From Rosa chinensis (Eukaryota > Streptophyta > Magnoliopsida > Rosales > Rosaceae), in contig NC_037091.1 of the NCBI RefSeq assembly GCF_002994745.2, forward strand, positions 38,810,112 to 38,874,111: DNA of 64,000 nt. Direction: 5' to 3'. The notes under the pieces were generated by a model that was not told the origin of the DNA, did not search any database, and saw nothing but the letters and a program-made list of their open reading frames with translations. Position numbers and translations under genes: made by a program. This document shows positions 36,001 to 47,149 of the stretch, in pieces. Numbering within the stretch: position 1 is the first letter of the stretch; every line of letters starts with the position of its first letter.

Positions 36001-38063
36001 ATATTGTATACTTGAAAGATTCGCTTACAAGGATGGAATGTACTGTGCTTCCTACTGTACAGGATAAGTGGGTATCTCTGCATCCTTCCTATGGTCTCCT
36101 GTGCTGGTGTGATGATAAGATGTTGAAGAAGCAGTTTATGCATATGGATGGACTTGATTTTCTTTACTCTGGTGGACTAAGTAATGATGATGAAGAGATC
36201 ATAAGTACAAAAATGTCCGTCCTCATGCGAACCTTAGGGATTTCTGCACTTTCAGAGGTAAGATACGTTTGTGCACGAGCATCCATGGTAGTTCTCATCA
36301 CATGCTTTGATGTGAAAAATTGAACTTAAATGGATTATCCAATCTACAGTTCGTATGTAATTTGAGATTCTGAAATGTAAGAAAAACTGTGCAAGATTTA
36401 GGATGCCATATGTTGCCACTCAAATCAAAAAGTTAAAAGGAACAAAAGTGGGAAATAGACATGTTAATACATGTACACTAGAGAGATAATGTACTGATTA
36501 TCTTTGCCCCCTTGTGCATTTTAATGCAGGTTGTGACTCGTGAGGCGATGTTTAATGGTCTGACAGATTCTAGCTTTAAAGCTGCATTGCTGGATTGGGC
36601 TCTGCCATATGCGCAGCGCTACTTACATAGTTTACATCCTGATAAATATTCTCAACTCAAGCAGTCTGGATTCGATATACTAAATCGTTTGCGAGTAGTA
36701 GAAGTTCAAAAGCTGTCCTACCGCAATGTTATAAAGATTGCTGGAAGTGAATCCAAGAAGCAAATCGAATGTAGTTGTGTTCTGCAGGTATGATATTTCA
36801 TCTTTCATCCAATGTTGTAACGAAATGAAAATTGATGCAGATACGTTTGAACCAACATATATCCTTCCGCCAAAAAAAAAAAAAGCGTAGACTATTTTCA
36901 TACAATCAGTTTCTCTTTCCAATTAAATTTTGAAAGATGCAAGTGATGCAGCTCATGCTTTACGGAATATTGCGAGATACCAACATTTTTCTTTCTTTCT
37001 TGTTTTATAAATACAGGATCACGATCTGTATACAACCCAGGAATCAGATTCTCACGCATTATTTATGGAGCTTTCTCGTTTGTTTTTTGATGGAAAACCA
37101 GAATTACACTTGGCAAATTTCCTTCATATGATCACAACAATGGCTGAATCAGGTTCAACTGAGGAGCAGATAGACTTTTTCATCTTCAATAGCCAAAAGG
37201 TGCCAAAGCTTCCTGATGGAGAATCTGTTTGGTCCCTGTCACATGTGCATAATGATAGGTTACCCCAGCCAAGTGACTGGCGCTTTGTTGGTTGGAAAGC
37301 CCCACTAAGCTTTGGTTATGCAAATCTTTTCAAGGCTCAGGCACAATTTGCACAGCTTACCAGTGTCTCACAAATTGAAATGGATAATGATTCTGAAACC
37401 CATGTCAGACAAACAGTTGAATCAACTCCCATTTCAGTCGACATTAAATGGACAATTGGTGAGGGTACAGCAACAACATCTGCACCTTTAGTGCTGCCAA
37501 ACTCCAATGATTTGCAGGAACACTTTGATGATGAGACTGATATGGATACTGATTTCAATCCTAATAATCTAGATTTTGTTGTTGACCCTCGCGTTTTGGG
37601 TTCATCTGATTGTAGCAAGGTAGACCATCCTAGATATGGCTCTAGTGGAAGAGATTCAATGCGTGGAAGAGATGCAATGCTTACCGGGAGGTTAGGTGAG
37701 GTTGTTGCTTTTAAATACTTAATTGCAAAAGCTGGCAAGTCAGTTGTGAGGTGGGTTAATGAAAGAATTGAAACTGGGCTACCCTATGACATAGTTGTAG
37801 GTGAGAAGGAAGATAGTCTAGAGTTCATTGAGGTTAAGGCCACCCAACAACAAAAAAAGGATTGGTTCCACATATCAATGAGGGAGTGGCAATTTGCAGC
37901 GGAAAAAGGTGAAGCCTTCAGCATTTTGCACGTCCTCTTATTGGGTAATAATGCTGCAAGAGTCTCAGTTTACAAGAATCCTGTAAAATTGTGTCATCTG
38001 GGCAAGCTACAGTTGCATCTTTCGATGCCTAGGCAGGAGAAGGAATTATTTCTTGTGTCCTGA
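18031..38063 (+). CDS. NOV: NO VEIN (NOV) protein, 14 exons, 2,833 aa
   Basis: Exons: 18031-18630, 19099-19436, 20504-21155, 25038-25142, 25313-25469, 26181-26435, 26675-28461, 30324-30536, 31433-33697, 34245-34354, 35467-35866, 35943-36257, 36530-36787, 37017-38063. All joins keep phase (8,502 nt). The ATG is 18031; in-frame TTG at 18028 is not a start. Residues 1-120 are Pro/Asn-rich. A CCHC knuckle ([14 protein letters not shown]) lies at 651-664. A Bergerat/GHKL ATPase site starts at the exon 7-8 junction: ELVQNADDN (N-box), NNEQGFS, then [12 protein letters not shown], with a sacsin-like body after it. The C-terminal NOV_C/DUF3883 domain begins near 2708, with Asp 2743 and ExK 2757-2759. 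In Arabidopsis NOV is a nuclear factor needed for leaf vein and stem-cell patterning; its chemistry is not established. No stops or frameshifts seen. Confidence 0.93.
21530..21975 (+). repeat. LINE-like 3'-end fragment in NOV intron 3
   Basis: GTAGGGGTGGAGG...GAGAGTAAGATA...GACTACAATCTC followed by a TTTTAATTGAAATATATA tail and a (TA)n run (about 21966-21986). A second, shorter copy is in NOV intron 7 at 30000-30270, in the same order and orientation. Confidence 0.6.
21679..21858. repeat. long imperfect hairpin (75-bp arms) in NOV intron 3
   Basis: Left arm 21679-21753 (TAACAAACATAACCAAAGCA ... CATAGACTACAG) is complementary to right arm 21784-21858 (CTGTAGTCTATGG ... TATGTTTGTTA), with a loop of about 30 nt. 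The arms are not perfectly matched. Confidence 0.75.
22340..23600 (-). mobile_element. decayed Ty3/gypsy fragment (integrase) in NOV intron 3
   Basis: On the - strand the integrase core is readable: [20 protein letters not shown] (second catalytic Asp), then [19 protein letters not shown] and a region before a chromodomain-like tail ([20 protein letters not shown]). These are in different frames with stops, so it is a pseudogene fragment. LTR-like sequence may extend left to about 22340. It lies antisense to NOV transcription. Confidence 0.82.
24121..24400. repeat. tandem repeat of ~84-90 bp in NOV intron 3
   Basis: TCCCTAGGGTGAAAGACCCA recurs at 24121, in variant form at 24205, and again at 24295, with a decayed copy near 24350. 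Each is followed by a TTGTA(C/T)GGG...GGTGGCCTTAATC-type segment. Confidence 0.75.
28462..30323. other. NOV intron 7 with a poly-A run and a LINE-like fragment
   Basis: The intron contains an A-run of about 20 at 28911-28931 and, at 30000-30270, a copy of the repeat in intron 3 (GTAGGGGTGGAAG...GAGAGTAAGATACTAG...GACTACAGCC...TATTTAATTGAAG). It splits the ATPase N-box between exons 7 and 8. Confidence 0.6.
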
Positions 38064-38699
38064 AAGGCACTTCATAGCGATCATTGCTTCTGTTCAGTGG
38101 AGTCGGTTAATTAGTTCAACAAATCTGTTGATCCAAAGCGCCGTTATGCTTTTATGGATCTGGCATGTCGGAGTTGCCGCCCTCGCATTTTAAAAGGTTT
38201 TAGCACATGGGTATAGGTCAGTCTGGTTGATAAATTGATTTGCATAGAAAGATACTGGCTTCTGCAGATGGATGTGGAACTTGACAGTGGAAACCATGAT
38301 GGTACAGACTGAGAACCGTCAGTAGTCATACTTGTGCAGGTGTACTGTCAAAACTCAAAAGATAGTGTACAGTAAAATACCTTTCTTTAAAGTAGTTGTC
38401 TGTAAGGTCTTGCAATCAAATATATTGTACAGTGATTTCACATGGTCACCACATTTGCTGATATAGGACTCTGCCCTATCACAGGGAAATAAATCTAGTG
38501 TTCAAGACATTTTAGTAATTGAATTTTTCTTAACTAATTGATAAGAATGTATGGAAGAGCATATAAATGTACTCCAGTCAATTTTTTATTTTTTTATTTT
38601 GACAATTGAGGACCAAAATTTTTATAAAAAATTCAATGATATGAAATCATACTGACAAGGTAATATAACAATAACAGTACCTATGAAGAAGTTTCAGAC
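38064..38699. other. NOV 3' flank, no gene seen
   Basis: AT-rich downstream sequence that probably includes the NOV 3' UTR. No repeat or gene recognised before the LINE-like block. Confidence 0.6.
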
Positions 38700-38918
38700 T
38701 TCAGGGGGAAAAGAAGAGAACACCCGAATTTTTGGAGCTCAATATACCGAACCTTAGGGTTTCGTGCAGTAGGGCGGCGGTGTCGATTCGATCCTGCCTG
38801 CCAGAGGACGTCTTACGGCGTTGTTCTCTTCGGGGACGTGGTCAGCGGCAGGGACTTCGATCCCGTGCAGCCGTGCTAGGTTTGAAGGCACGGGCGACGT
38901 TTGGTGGTGCTTTGTGAC

Positions 38919-39712
38919 TAGAGGTGGCAAACGGGCCGACCCGATTCATTTTAAGCGGGCCTAGTCGTGTTTCGTACCGTGCTTGGGCCGGCCCATTTAC
39001 TTAAACATTAAGCCCGACCCGGCCCATGGCCCGAGCCCATATCTTGCCGGGCACGAGTAAAGCACGATTTTAAAATCTTAATTTGAACAAATAAAAAATT
39101 AATTTTATTTAACTATTTAGAAAATTAAAATAAATTAAGTTCTACAATGTTTTTCTTAATCTTAGTTTTTTAAGATTAGATTTCTAATAATTTTTATATT
39201 CCACTATAAGAAATAAAGAAAAAAAAAACTCAAAATATATTGTTTTTAGTATATTATTGTGAGATTAATCTTTATAAATATAATGAAGATTTAGTATTTA
39301 TTATTCTTTTCTTCATTCTATAGTTGAATTATTATGAGATTAGTCTTTATTCTTATGTCAAAACAAGGATATAATTTTTTATTTCATTATTTTGACAATA
39401 TAGAATAAAGCATTAGTGGAATTGTTATGAAATTTTAAATAAAAAGGTCTCATATTTAAATCTCATCATTGTAGTTTTTTAATATTTTTAAAAATAAAAT
39501 GAAATTTTGTGTTTGTAACGGGCCGGCCCACAATATGTCATGCTCGGGCCGTGCCGGGCCCATTACGGGCTCTGGCCGGGCGGGGCCAATGGGCCAATAT
39601 TCTTAGGCTCAGCCCGACCCGTTATTCTAACTGGCTTGGGCCGTGGCGGGTTGCTTTTAAGAGTGCCGGGCTCGTGCCATGCTTGTGCTTAGTGGCCCGT
39701 TTGCCACCTCTA
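38919..39712. mobile_element. non-autonomous hAT element, 794 bp, with 8-bp TSD
   Basis: Ends TAGAGGTGGCAAACGGGCC and GGCCCGTTTGCCACCTCTA are perfect inverted repeats. Flanks TTTGTGAC (38911-38918 and 39713-39720) are an exact 8-bp target duplication, the hAT hallmark. The interior is GC-rich near the ends (CGGGCCGGCCC blocks) and AT-rich in the middle, with no transposase. Confidence 0.95.
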
Positions 39713-40897
39713 TTTGTGACATTGATCGGAGGGCATCGAATTACAGGGGGCGGTGAGTAGCGCCGGTCTGGTTACTGTGGAGGCGTGAAGAGCTTGTCGG
39801 GGCTTCACTGGAGGCTTCGTGCGTAGGCTCTTGTCTTCTTCTTTCGATTGCAGGTGGTCTCGAGTTAGATCCAAGGGGGGTTTTTTCTGGCTTTCTGATG
39901 GGGGAGGACTGTGGACGGCCACCGGAGCGGTGATGGGCGAAGGCCACATCTTCTGCAAGGCCAGAATCGGTTGATCTTGGGGTGGGAGGCGAAGGGTTTG
40001 GGTAGTGGGTTGTTGGGCCTCTACCGATCTGGGCTGCAGATGCAGGCTGGTGAATTGGGCCTATTTGGTTATGTTCCCCTTTCCTCCAACACTTGGGTCG
40101 GGCTTGGTTTTGGGATTTCTGGGAAGTGGCCTATCCTGCTCTTTATCCTGTACTGTTTCCTCGAATGTTGCTGTGGCTGTGTTGAGTGTTGTGACTTACA
40201 CCATTTGGGTCTTAGGTGTCAAAATGTTCAGACCAGTGGTTCCATTCTAGAGCAGTGTTTAGGGTCGTTATTCTAACGGGCTTGGGCCGTGGCGGGCCGC
40301 TTTTAAGCGTGCCGGGCTCGTGCTTAGTGGTCCGTTTGCCACCTCTATTTGTGACGTTGATCGGAGGGCATCAAATTGCAGGGGGCGGTGAGTAGCGCCG
40401 GTCTGGTTACTGTGGAGGCCTGAAGAGCTTGTCGGGACTTCACTGGAGGCTTCGTGCGTAGGCTCTTGTCTTTTTCTTTCGATTGCAGGTGGTCTCGAGT
40501 TAGATCCAAGGGGGGTTTTTTTCTGGCTTTCTTGATGGGGGAGGACTGTGGACGGCCACCGGAGCGGTGATAGGTGAAGGCCGCATCTTCTGCAAGGCCA
40601 GAACCGGTTGATCTGGGGGTGGGAGGCGAAGGGTTTGGGTAGTGGGTTGTTGGGCCTCTACCGATCTGGGCTGCAGATGCAGGCTAGTGAATTGGGCCTA
40701 TTTGGTTATGTTCCCCTTTCCTCCAACACTTGAGTCGGGCTTGGTTTTGGGATTTCTGGGAAGTGGCCTATCCTGCTCTTTATCCTGTACTGTTTCCTCG
40801 AATATTGTTGTGGCTGTGTTGAGTGTTGCGACTTACACCATTTGGGCCTTAGGTGTCAAAATGTTCAGACCAGTGGTTCTATTCTAGAGCCGTGTAG
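39621..40897. repeat. 646-bp tandem duplication spanning the hAT right end
   Basis: The block starting GTTATTCTAAC at 39621 restarts at 40267 and runs to about 40897. It includes the right hAT end, its right TSD and adjoining LINE-like sequence. Differences include CTGGCTT/CGGGCTT, a deletion in GCTCGTGCC...CTTGTG, and a few substitutions, so the duplication is not brand new. Paired frames of 81 codons at 40005 and 40642 exist only because of it. Confidence 0.9.
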
Positions 40898-41601
40898 GGT
40901 TAGAGAGTTGAAAATTATTTTCAGCAGTTCCTTTAGGATTTAGTCCTTTTTGGAGTTTCTGTTATGGATTTTAGTACTCTACTGATCTTGCATTGTAATA
41001 TGAGGGGTGCTTGTACCCTTCATGCTTGACCGAGTGTCATGATTTCGATCAATGGATTAGTCTTCCGTTGCCCTAAAAAAAAAAATGCATTCTTTTTCAA
41101 TTAATTTTCTGTGAGATGTTATTGCAGGCGGATAATTCGTCGCCAAAAGTGTCTCCCTTTATGTATAAGCTTTTTGTGCACATAGGGCATTTCCTGTCTC
41201 AAACCTGGCAAATCCACTGATTGGCACCATGCCACCAAGAACATTTCTTCTCTTGACGTGAAAACTTCAGAATGAAGCATTTCCACTACTTAATTTCATA
41301 TGCAGGAAAAACTAAATGAGAAGTAGAACATCGAAGAACATATGGGAAACAACCATTTTCTCACCTTTCTGTACGAGTACAAAAGAATTGGCCTCCTCAA
41401 CTCTTGAAGAATTATAGAACTTTCTATTAAAATAAATAAATAAAAACATAAAATAAAATAAAAGAATCTCAGAATAAGTTCAACTCATAAAAGAATGTTG
41501 TACAGCTTGTAATAGATCATTCAACCAATATAAGCCCCGGATAACAATGTCTCAAATGCATAGAATTACCATATGATTCATATACAATTAGTAATCCACT
41601 A

Positions 41602-44600
41602 TTAGATAAATTGTTTAAGAAACTCCGTAGCCACCAGCCTGCCTCGTGTGTTCACTGACATCTTTAACTCACTAATCTCTTTATCAATATCCTGCAATTG
41701 AAGTAGCAATAGATTAAGAATTTTAAGAACCATAAAAATAACCAATATCACATCTTTGATACTCCTCCACCTTTGATACCTACTAACCAGAACCAGCTGC
41801 AGACCAAAATGTTAAATATAAAAACCGGTGTAATAAAATGAGTAGTATGGCAAACTAATAACTTAAAGCCTCTCAAGACCAAAGGAAGTTCACAATGAAT
41901 TTGCACTGAAGCTACCGATGACTATAAGGTCAAATGGGTAACTAGTAACAAAGATTCACACAAGTTACGGATTCACTTAGCACATAAAAATATATTTTTA
42001 CATGCACATCTTAGCATATTTGGGTGTTTCATAAATAAAACAGCAGTTTCAAACAGGCATTTAACAAAAACATGCAGTTTTATACAGGTTTAGGTAGACT
42101 TGCCTCCATGAACTGTATAATAAAATCAATGAGCTTGTGCTTCTGCATCTCTTCACAGTGATAATTTGTTATAAGAAAGCTAATGTCATAACCCTGCATA
42201 ATAAAGCAATAAAGTAAACATGGGGTGATTAGTTGCTGCCTACAACCCTGTAAAATTCACATGTATAATTAACCAAAGAAGTCAAGTAAATGCAAACCAC
42301 TCCAGTTTTTCAAGCAGTATAAATTCACAAAATATTTTAACTCCATAGAAATTTACGTACCTGTACGGGCTTTCTTCTCAATACCTGAAATGCTTCTGCC
42401 CTCATTGACAAAAATCTAAGAAACTTTTTAGTTAGTATGTTTTCAAGTTCATCTGCCTGCTTTACCTATACAAGAGAGAAGCCAACAAAAAGGATATGAG
42501 GGAAAAGAGAAATGGGATAATGAGGTGAGAATTGTAAGCTATCCCAAAATTGGGAAAAAAGTAGAGATGATTATCTTGCTACCCAATTCAGAATGTGGCT
42601 TTTCTTCTAATATATAACACCTCAATTGAAGTTAAAAATCAGAAAACAGCAATGTGCAAGCAATCCACCAATGGTACAGTAAAAATCTCAGTAATCCAGT
42701 CATCCAGCTAGCTATACAGAAGTCACCTACTGAAAACTTCACACTACATTAATCTGAATAACCTGTAGCTCCCAAATCTGCTTGCAGTTGAAGCGTAATG
42801 AACAATTGTACATCTCTGAAGTCTAAACTCTATGTTCATGCCCACATAAAGGCAGAAAGTGCGCTCTATGTTAAAAGTAAATGCACCTCTTCATTATATT
42901 TTCCTTCAAACACCTTAATATTCCACAACTATCGCCTTTTTGATCCTCCAAAACCAGAACGTTGTCTAACAAATAACGATACACAAATCGCAAGAATCAG
43001 CAAACTCATCCTCGCAGTCCGTGATTTGCATGCATATTAAGCTTGAGTGCACTTTCTGCCTCTTCTCATAACTATATTTTCTTAAGCGAAAGTAATAATT
43101 GGAAATAGTGTGTTCTGGATATTGTTTTGCCAGAACTTTACATATCACTTAAATATAACCTCTACTTATTTTTAACCACTTCATCATTCACATATTACAC
43201 GTTATTTTGAAGTCTGTGAAAATAGTAATGTTCCAATTAGTTGGATAAAATGTAGACATTATCCACCAATAAGGCTCACAGACAGCATAAATACATATAG
43301 TTGTCCACCCAATATACACCCTTTATAAAACAGGTTTATTGAGAAAGGTCTATAACAACTGAGTGGAAAGATACAGTTGTGTTTAGGTTGTTCAGACGAG
43401 CAGACGAAACAAACAAAAAATGCAAGCAAAAGTAGTGATTTATTTAAACAATTTCAAACTCAGATAGGCATAGTTCCAACTCTCACTTAAGCATTCAAAT
43501 ATGGATACTCACCTTGAGGCTTATACGAAGGGAATTAATAGATGTCTCAATCAAGCATTTTTCAGCCTCATTTCGACATATCAAAACCTGTAATAGCAAT
43601 TCCATGACCAAAAGACTGATGTCAAACTCCTGGAGAAAATAACCTTAACAAGCTACGTAACAAAATTCTTTTTCCAGAATTTCTGAGTTTTATGTGTTCA
43701 CTGACAGTTATAAAATCCTGTAAGCTGTAAGCTTAAACTATGAAGTCTGGAGATTAACTTTTCAGGGGAAGACCAAATTTCGTAACCTAGCAAAAAGAGC
43801 TGTTCCTACTATATGGCATGAATACTCAAAGTATGTATCTACCAGAACATTAAAACAAAAATGGAGAGGAAATGCTGAGGATGTTTCCGCTTTATTAGCT
43901 CTAACTTCCGCCTTTTATATGCCTGTTCAACTTTGAAATTCTTCATCCCTACGCAGAGAATTTGTCTGAAAATGGTAAAGATATTGCTAATAAAGCTTGG
44001 GCATGAATGAGAACCATCTTTGCCAAACTTTGTAACTGATACGACAAAGTTTACACATTCCAACATGCTTATTTAGATCAAGTGTGGAAAAGAAAAACGA
44101 ATGTGAGTCCTCCAACAGCTCAAGACATTAGGAACCACATATATGCAATAAACCAACTTTTTCAAACATAACCATTAAAGTAGGAAGGGTGGGATAGGAA
44201 TACTATTTTTTCACTATAGCAAGATGGTTCTCACAGGATTTAGCAGAAGTTCTGGGCTGGTCCTGCAAAAAATAAACAGAGGATTACAGCCTTCCTCACA
44301 AAATAATTCAGTCAACACTTGTAAATGGCACTTTAACTTTCAATCATATATCTAACAATGAGCAACTAGGTTGTTCTATGAGACCTCGTTCAATCTTCAC
44401 GCATACTTGCAAAAGCATTTAAAGTGACATGTTTTAGGCTGAAAGCATGTGAGGCATCATAGTTTTTCCCTGACCTCCTAATAAGTTTCTTGATTGTCTA
44501 ACTTATTTCCTATTGAATGCTTCTAAAACTTGACATATGACTTGAATGTAAACAACTTGACTCACATATATCTGATGAATTCAATTGATATGCCTGTAAA

Positions 44601-45976
44601 ACATAAACAGTGAGACAACAAGGAAAGGAGATGTGGTTCCCCACATTGTACAGGTTAGAACCCAAAATATCAAGATTTTGTAATGATAACATTGTTTAAA
44701 TTCCACTGGAGTCTATTAAATAATAATGGCACAGTATTCAAATAGGCTAATATGCTGCACAAGAACTAGCTTACATAATTCTTAAAACATAAACTACAAC
44801 AGTTCCTTAGTTGAATTCTTAATGTTAGTTTAATGACATATAAATAAAAATTATGTTCCTTGTGTGTCCACAGAACCTGTTTGCCTTTTTCTGTTGTAAG
44901 TCATACAAAATGAAAATTATAACTAAAAGGGGGAAGCTGGTCTAATATTATTAAGATCAAAGTGCAGCTGACGAACTTACTTTAACTCAACTTCTGGCTT
45001 GTTATGCCTTTCAACTTCTTGACAAGGAAAATTCTGCAGGGTGCACACATCACAAGCCATTCAACAGGCATGATAAGAAGAAGACTTGTTGTGAATGACA
45101 GATATATAGACATAGATATAGAGATAGATAGTACCTGCAGGCACATTGCAGCATCTAGAGTGTTGCGTATGCAGGTCAAGTACAATCTCAAAGTGTTTGC
45201 CTGAGACCAAAAACAAAATCAAAATCACTACCCATTACTGGAATCAGGTGAATATATTAAGGCCCCGTTTGGAAACAGAATTTTGATTTGGATTTTGAAT
45301 TTTGAATTTCAAATCTTATGTATTTAAAATCTGCAGAATTAAAATATGTGTATTCTACATTTTGCTGTTTGGATTAAAAAAGATAGATAGAGATTTATAA
45401 TTGAAGATTTAGATTTTGTAATAGTAGAACAGCATCCACCTCAACCATCAAAGGCTTCAGAGCAATCTGAAACTTGACTTGGAGGGGATGAAGTCGGCGG
45501 CGGCGGAGAGCTCAGCCACCATTGCCGGCGTCGATGAGTCGTCGGCGACGCAGAAGAAGATACAGAAGCTGAGCCGAAACGCAGAGAAAGAGAGAGAGTA
45601 AGAGGAGAAAAGAAGAAAGAGAGTGCACGATCTGTTCTTTCAAGGAATCCAAGACCTGATGATTTGAAATCATCAAAAGTTGGTAATCTGAAATCTCTGG
45701 GGTGATTTTGAAGAAATCCAAATACTCACTTAAGAAGGCACAGCCAAACAAGCAGATTTGGATTTGGGGGTTTCAAATCCAAATCCAAATCCCTATATCC
45801 AAACGGGCCCTAAGTTAAGTTAATTCCAGCCACAAGTTGAGAGTAAGATATAAAAAGATGAAAGCTTTATCGAACAAAAGGACTCTATGGGGAAACAAAG
45901 GAGATTGTACCGCCAACATGAAGAAGAACAATCTGAAATGAAAAAGAGAAAAAGAGTAAATGGGATGGCTTACCAT
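41602..45976 (-). CDS. ARPC4: actin-related protein 2/3 complex subunit 4, 8 coding exons, 169 aa
   Basis: Coding exons on -: 45976-45974 (ATG only), 45200-45135, 45033-44981, 44262-44235, 43587-43513, 42465-42361, 42193-42104, 41691-41602 (TAA). Total 510 nt with matching phases. The protein reads [68 protein letters not shown] and ends [10 protein letters not shown], typical of plant ARPC4. With ARPC2 it forms the structural core of the Arp2/3 complex, which nucleates branched actin under SCAR/WAVE control. Odd points: the first coding exon contributes only the start codon, and the exon 7 donor is GC (ATGGAG|GCAAGT), a GC-AG intron. Intron 1 holds a MITE. Confidence 0.96.
45261..45810. mobile_element. 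550-bp Harbinger-like MITE in ARPC4 intron 1
   Basis: Ends GGCCCCGTTTGGAAACAG and, inverted, GGGCCCGTTTGGATATAG; flanked by TAA on both sides (45258-45260, 45811-45813), the 3-bp duplication of PIF/Harbinger elements. No transposase. Confidence 0.85.
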
Positions 45977-46092
45977 TTGAGATTGAGAGATTAGACCAAC
46001 TGCCTGCTGCCTCCGAAATCGTAGCGAGATTTGAACAGGGAATCAATTATGAAGAAGAAATGAGGCAGAACAAAAAACAACAAAAAATTTAA

Positions 46093-46183
46093 TCCGACCT
46101 ACCGGATTCGAACCAGTGACCTAAGGATATCTGACGGCTTTACCCACTACAGTCCTCCGCTCTACCAACTGAGCTAAGGTCGG
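46093..46183 (-). tRNA. tRNA-Tyr(GUA) with an 18-nt intron
   Basis: The - strand reads CCGACCTTAGCTCAGTTGG, anticodon stem with CTGTAG (anticodon at 46150-46148), an 18-nt intron TGGGTAAAGCCGTCAGAT (46146-46129), then ATCCTTAGGTCACTGG, T arm GTTCGAATCC and acceptor GGTAGGTCGGA. Acceptor CCGACCT pairs with AGGTCGG. A 73-nt mature tRNA results. It lies about 117 bp upstream of the ARPC4 start codon on the same strand. Confidence 0.97.
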
Positions 46184-47149
46184 TTTGTTAATAAGGGGGA
46201 GGAATAAAGTATATATATAAGTTAGAAAATCAATAATAAATTAGGAAGCATATCAATTGAAGTCATTATGTCGTGTCATCAAATCAATATTACTTTGTAT
46301 AGGTTATATCACAAACACACAACAAAAGCAATCAAATTATCCATATTTACTTTAGGCGTCTGGATCAATGCTCGGTTTAGGATTAACTAGAAACACCACA
46401 CGTGATGTAAGATGGAAATTTTCTGCAGAAGAATGGATGATGTGAAAAGAGTGAAAATAGAATCTAATCGAGAGAAATTAGGATTTAAGTGATAGAAATT
46501 GATAACTAGAAGGCACCAGACAAGAGCCCTTATATAGACCAAAAAAAAAAAAATAGCTTAAACTTGTCAGTCTAGTGAGTCTACTACAGGTAGAAAAAAA
46601 TCAAGTCTTTCTATTTTTTAATTGTATTATGAAACTACCATGTTTAATGAAATGAAATACCCAAAACACCCATCTGCATAAGTAATGATTGGTTGAGCGT
46701 ATCGCCATGTGGCACGCCTGTCCTACTTAAGAATCTCTCGAAAAAAATAACACGCATGATCAAAAGCAGAACAATCACTGCTCTGTTCATGAGAAAAAGA
46801 CAAACAAAATGAACGGTGCAAGGGGAATTGGATATATGGTACTTAGTACAATGAGTGGTGCGCAATAGTGTGCTAGAGATCCCAAATTTCTATAACAAAA
46901 TGTGGCATTTACATTTGGGAAAATGATAGCATATTACATTTTCTAATTTTTCTTTATTTCAATTATTTTTATTTTGAAATATAAAAGTTCAATTTTGAGA
47001 GTAGAATAGCTAATTTAAATACATTTAAAATTGTTGTTTCCTTTCAGCGATTAGATCATAAAAACTAGTCACTCTGGACTAGCAACACTAGTATGAATTC
47101 GTTAACAACCATTTGTCATTGATAACTCACTGCGGATTGGAAAATATTG
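46184..47149. other. intergenic, no gene seen
   Basis: AT-rich sequence between the tRNA and the copia remnant. Nothing recognised apart from an A-run near 46540. Confidence 0.55.

Larger units (their letters stand above)
38700..41083 (+). mobile_element. LINE-like retroelement with nested insertions
   Basis: A GC-rich 5' block (about 38705-38910, 39721-40900) leads to a 3' end GATCAATGGATTAGTC...CCTAAAAAAAAAAA at 41070-41083, which looks like a poly-A tailed non-LTR element. No reverse-transcriptase frame is present, so it is a deletion derivative or a non-coding relative. It contains the hAT element at 38919-39712 and was then partly duplicated. Borders uncertain. Confidence 0.5.

Noticed and set aside
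40005..40887. Two near-identical 81-codon frames as a duplicated small gene
   Set aside because: They exist only as parts of the 646-bp duplication of LINE-like sequence, without start context or homology.
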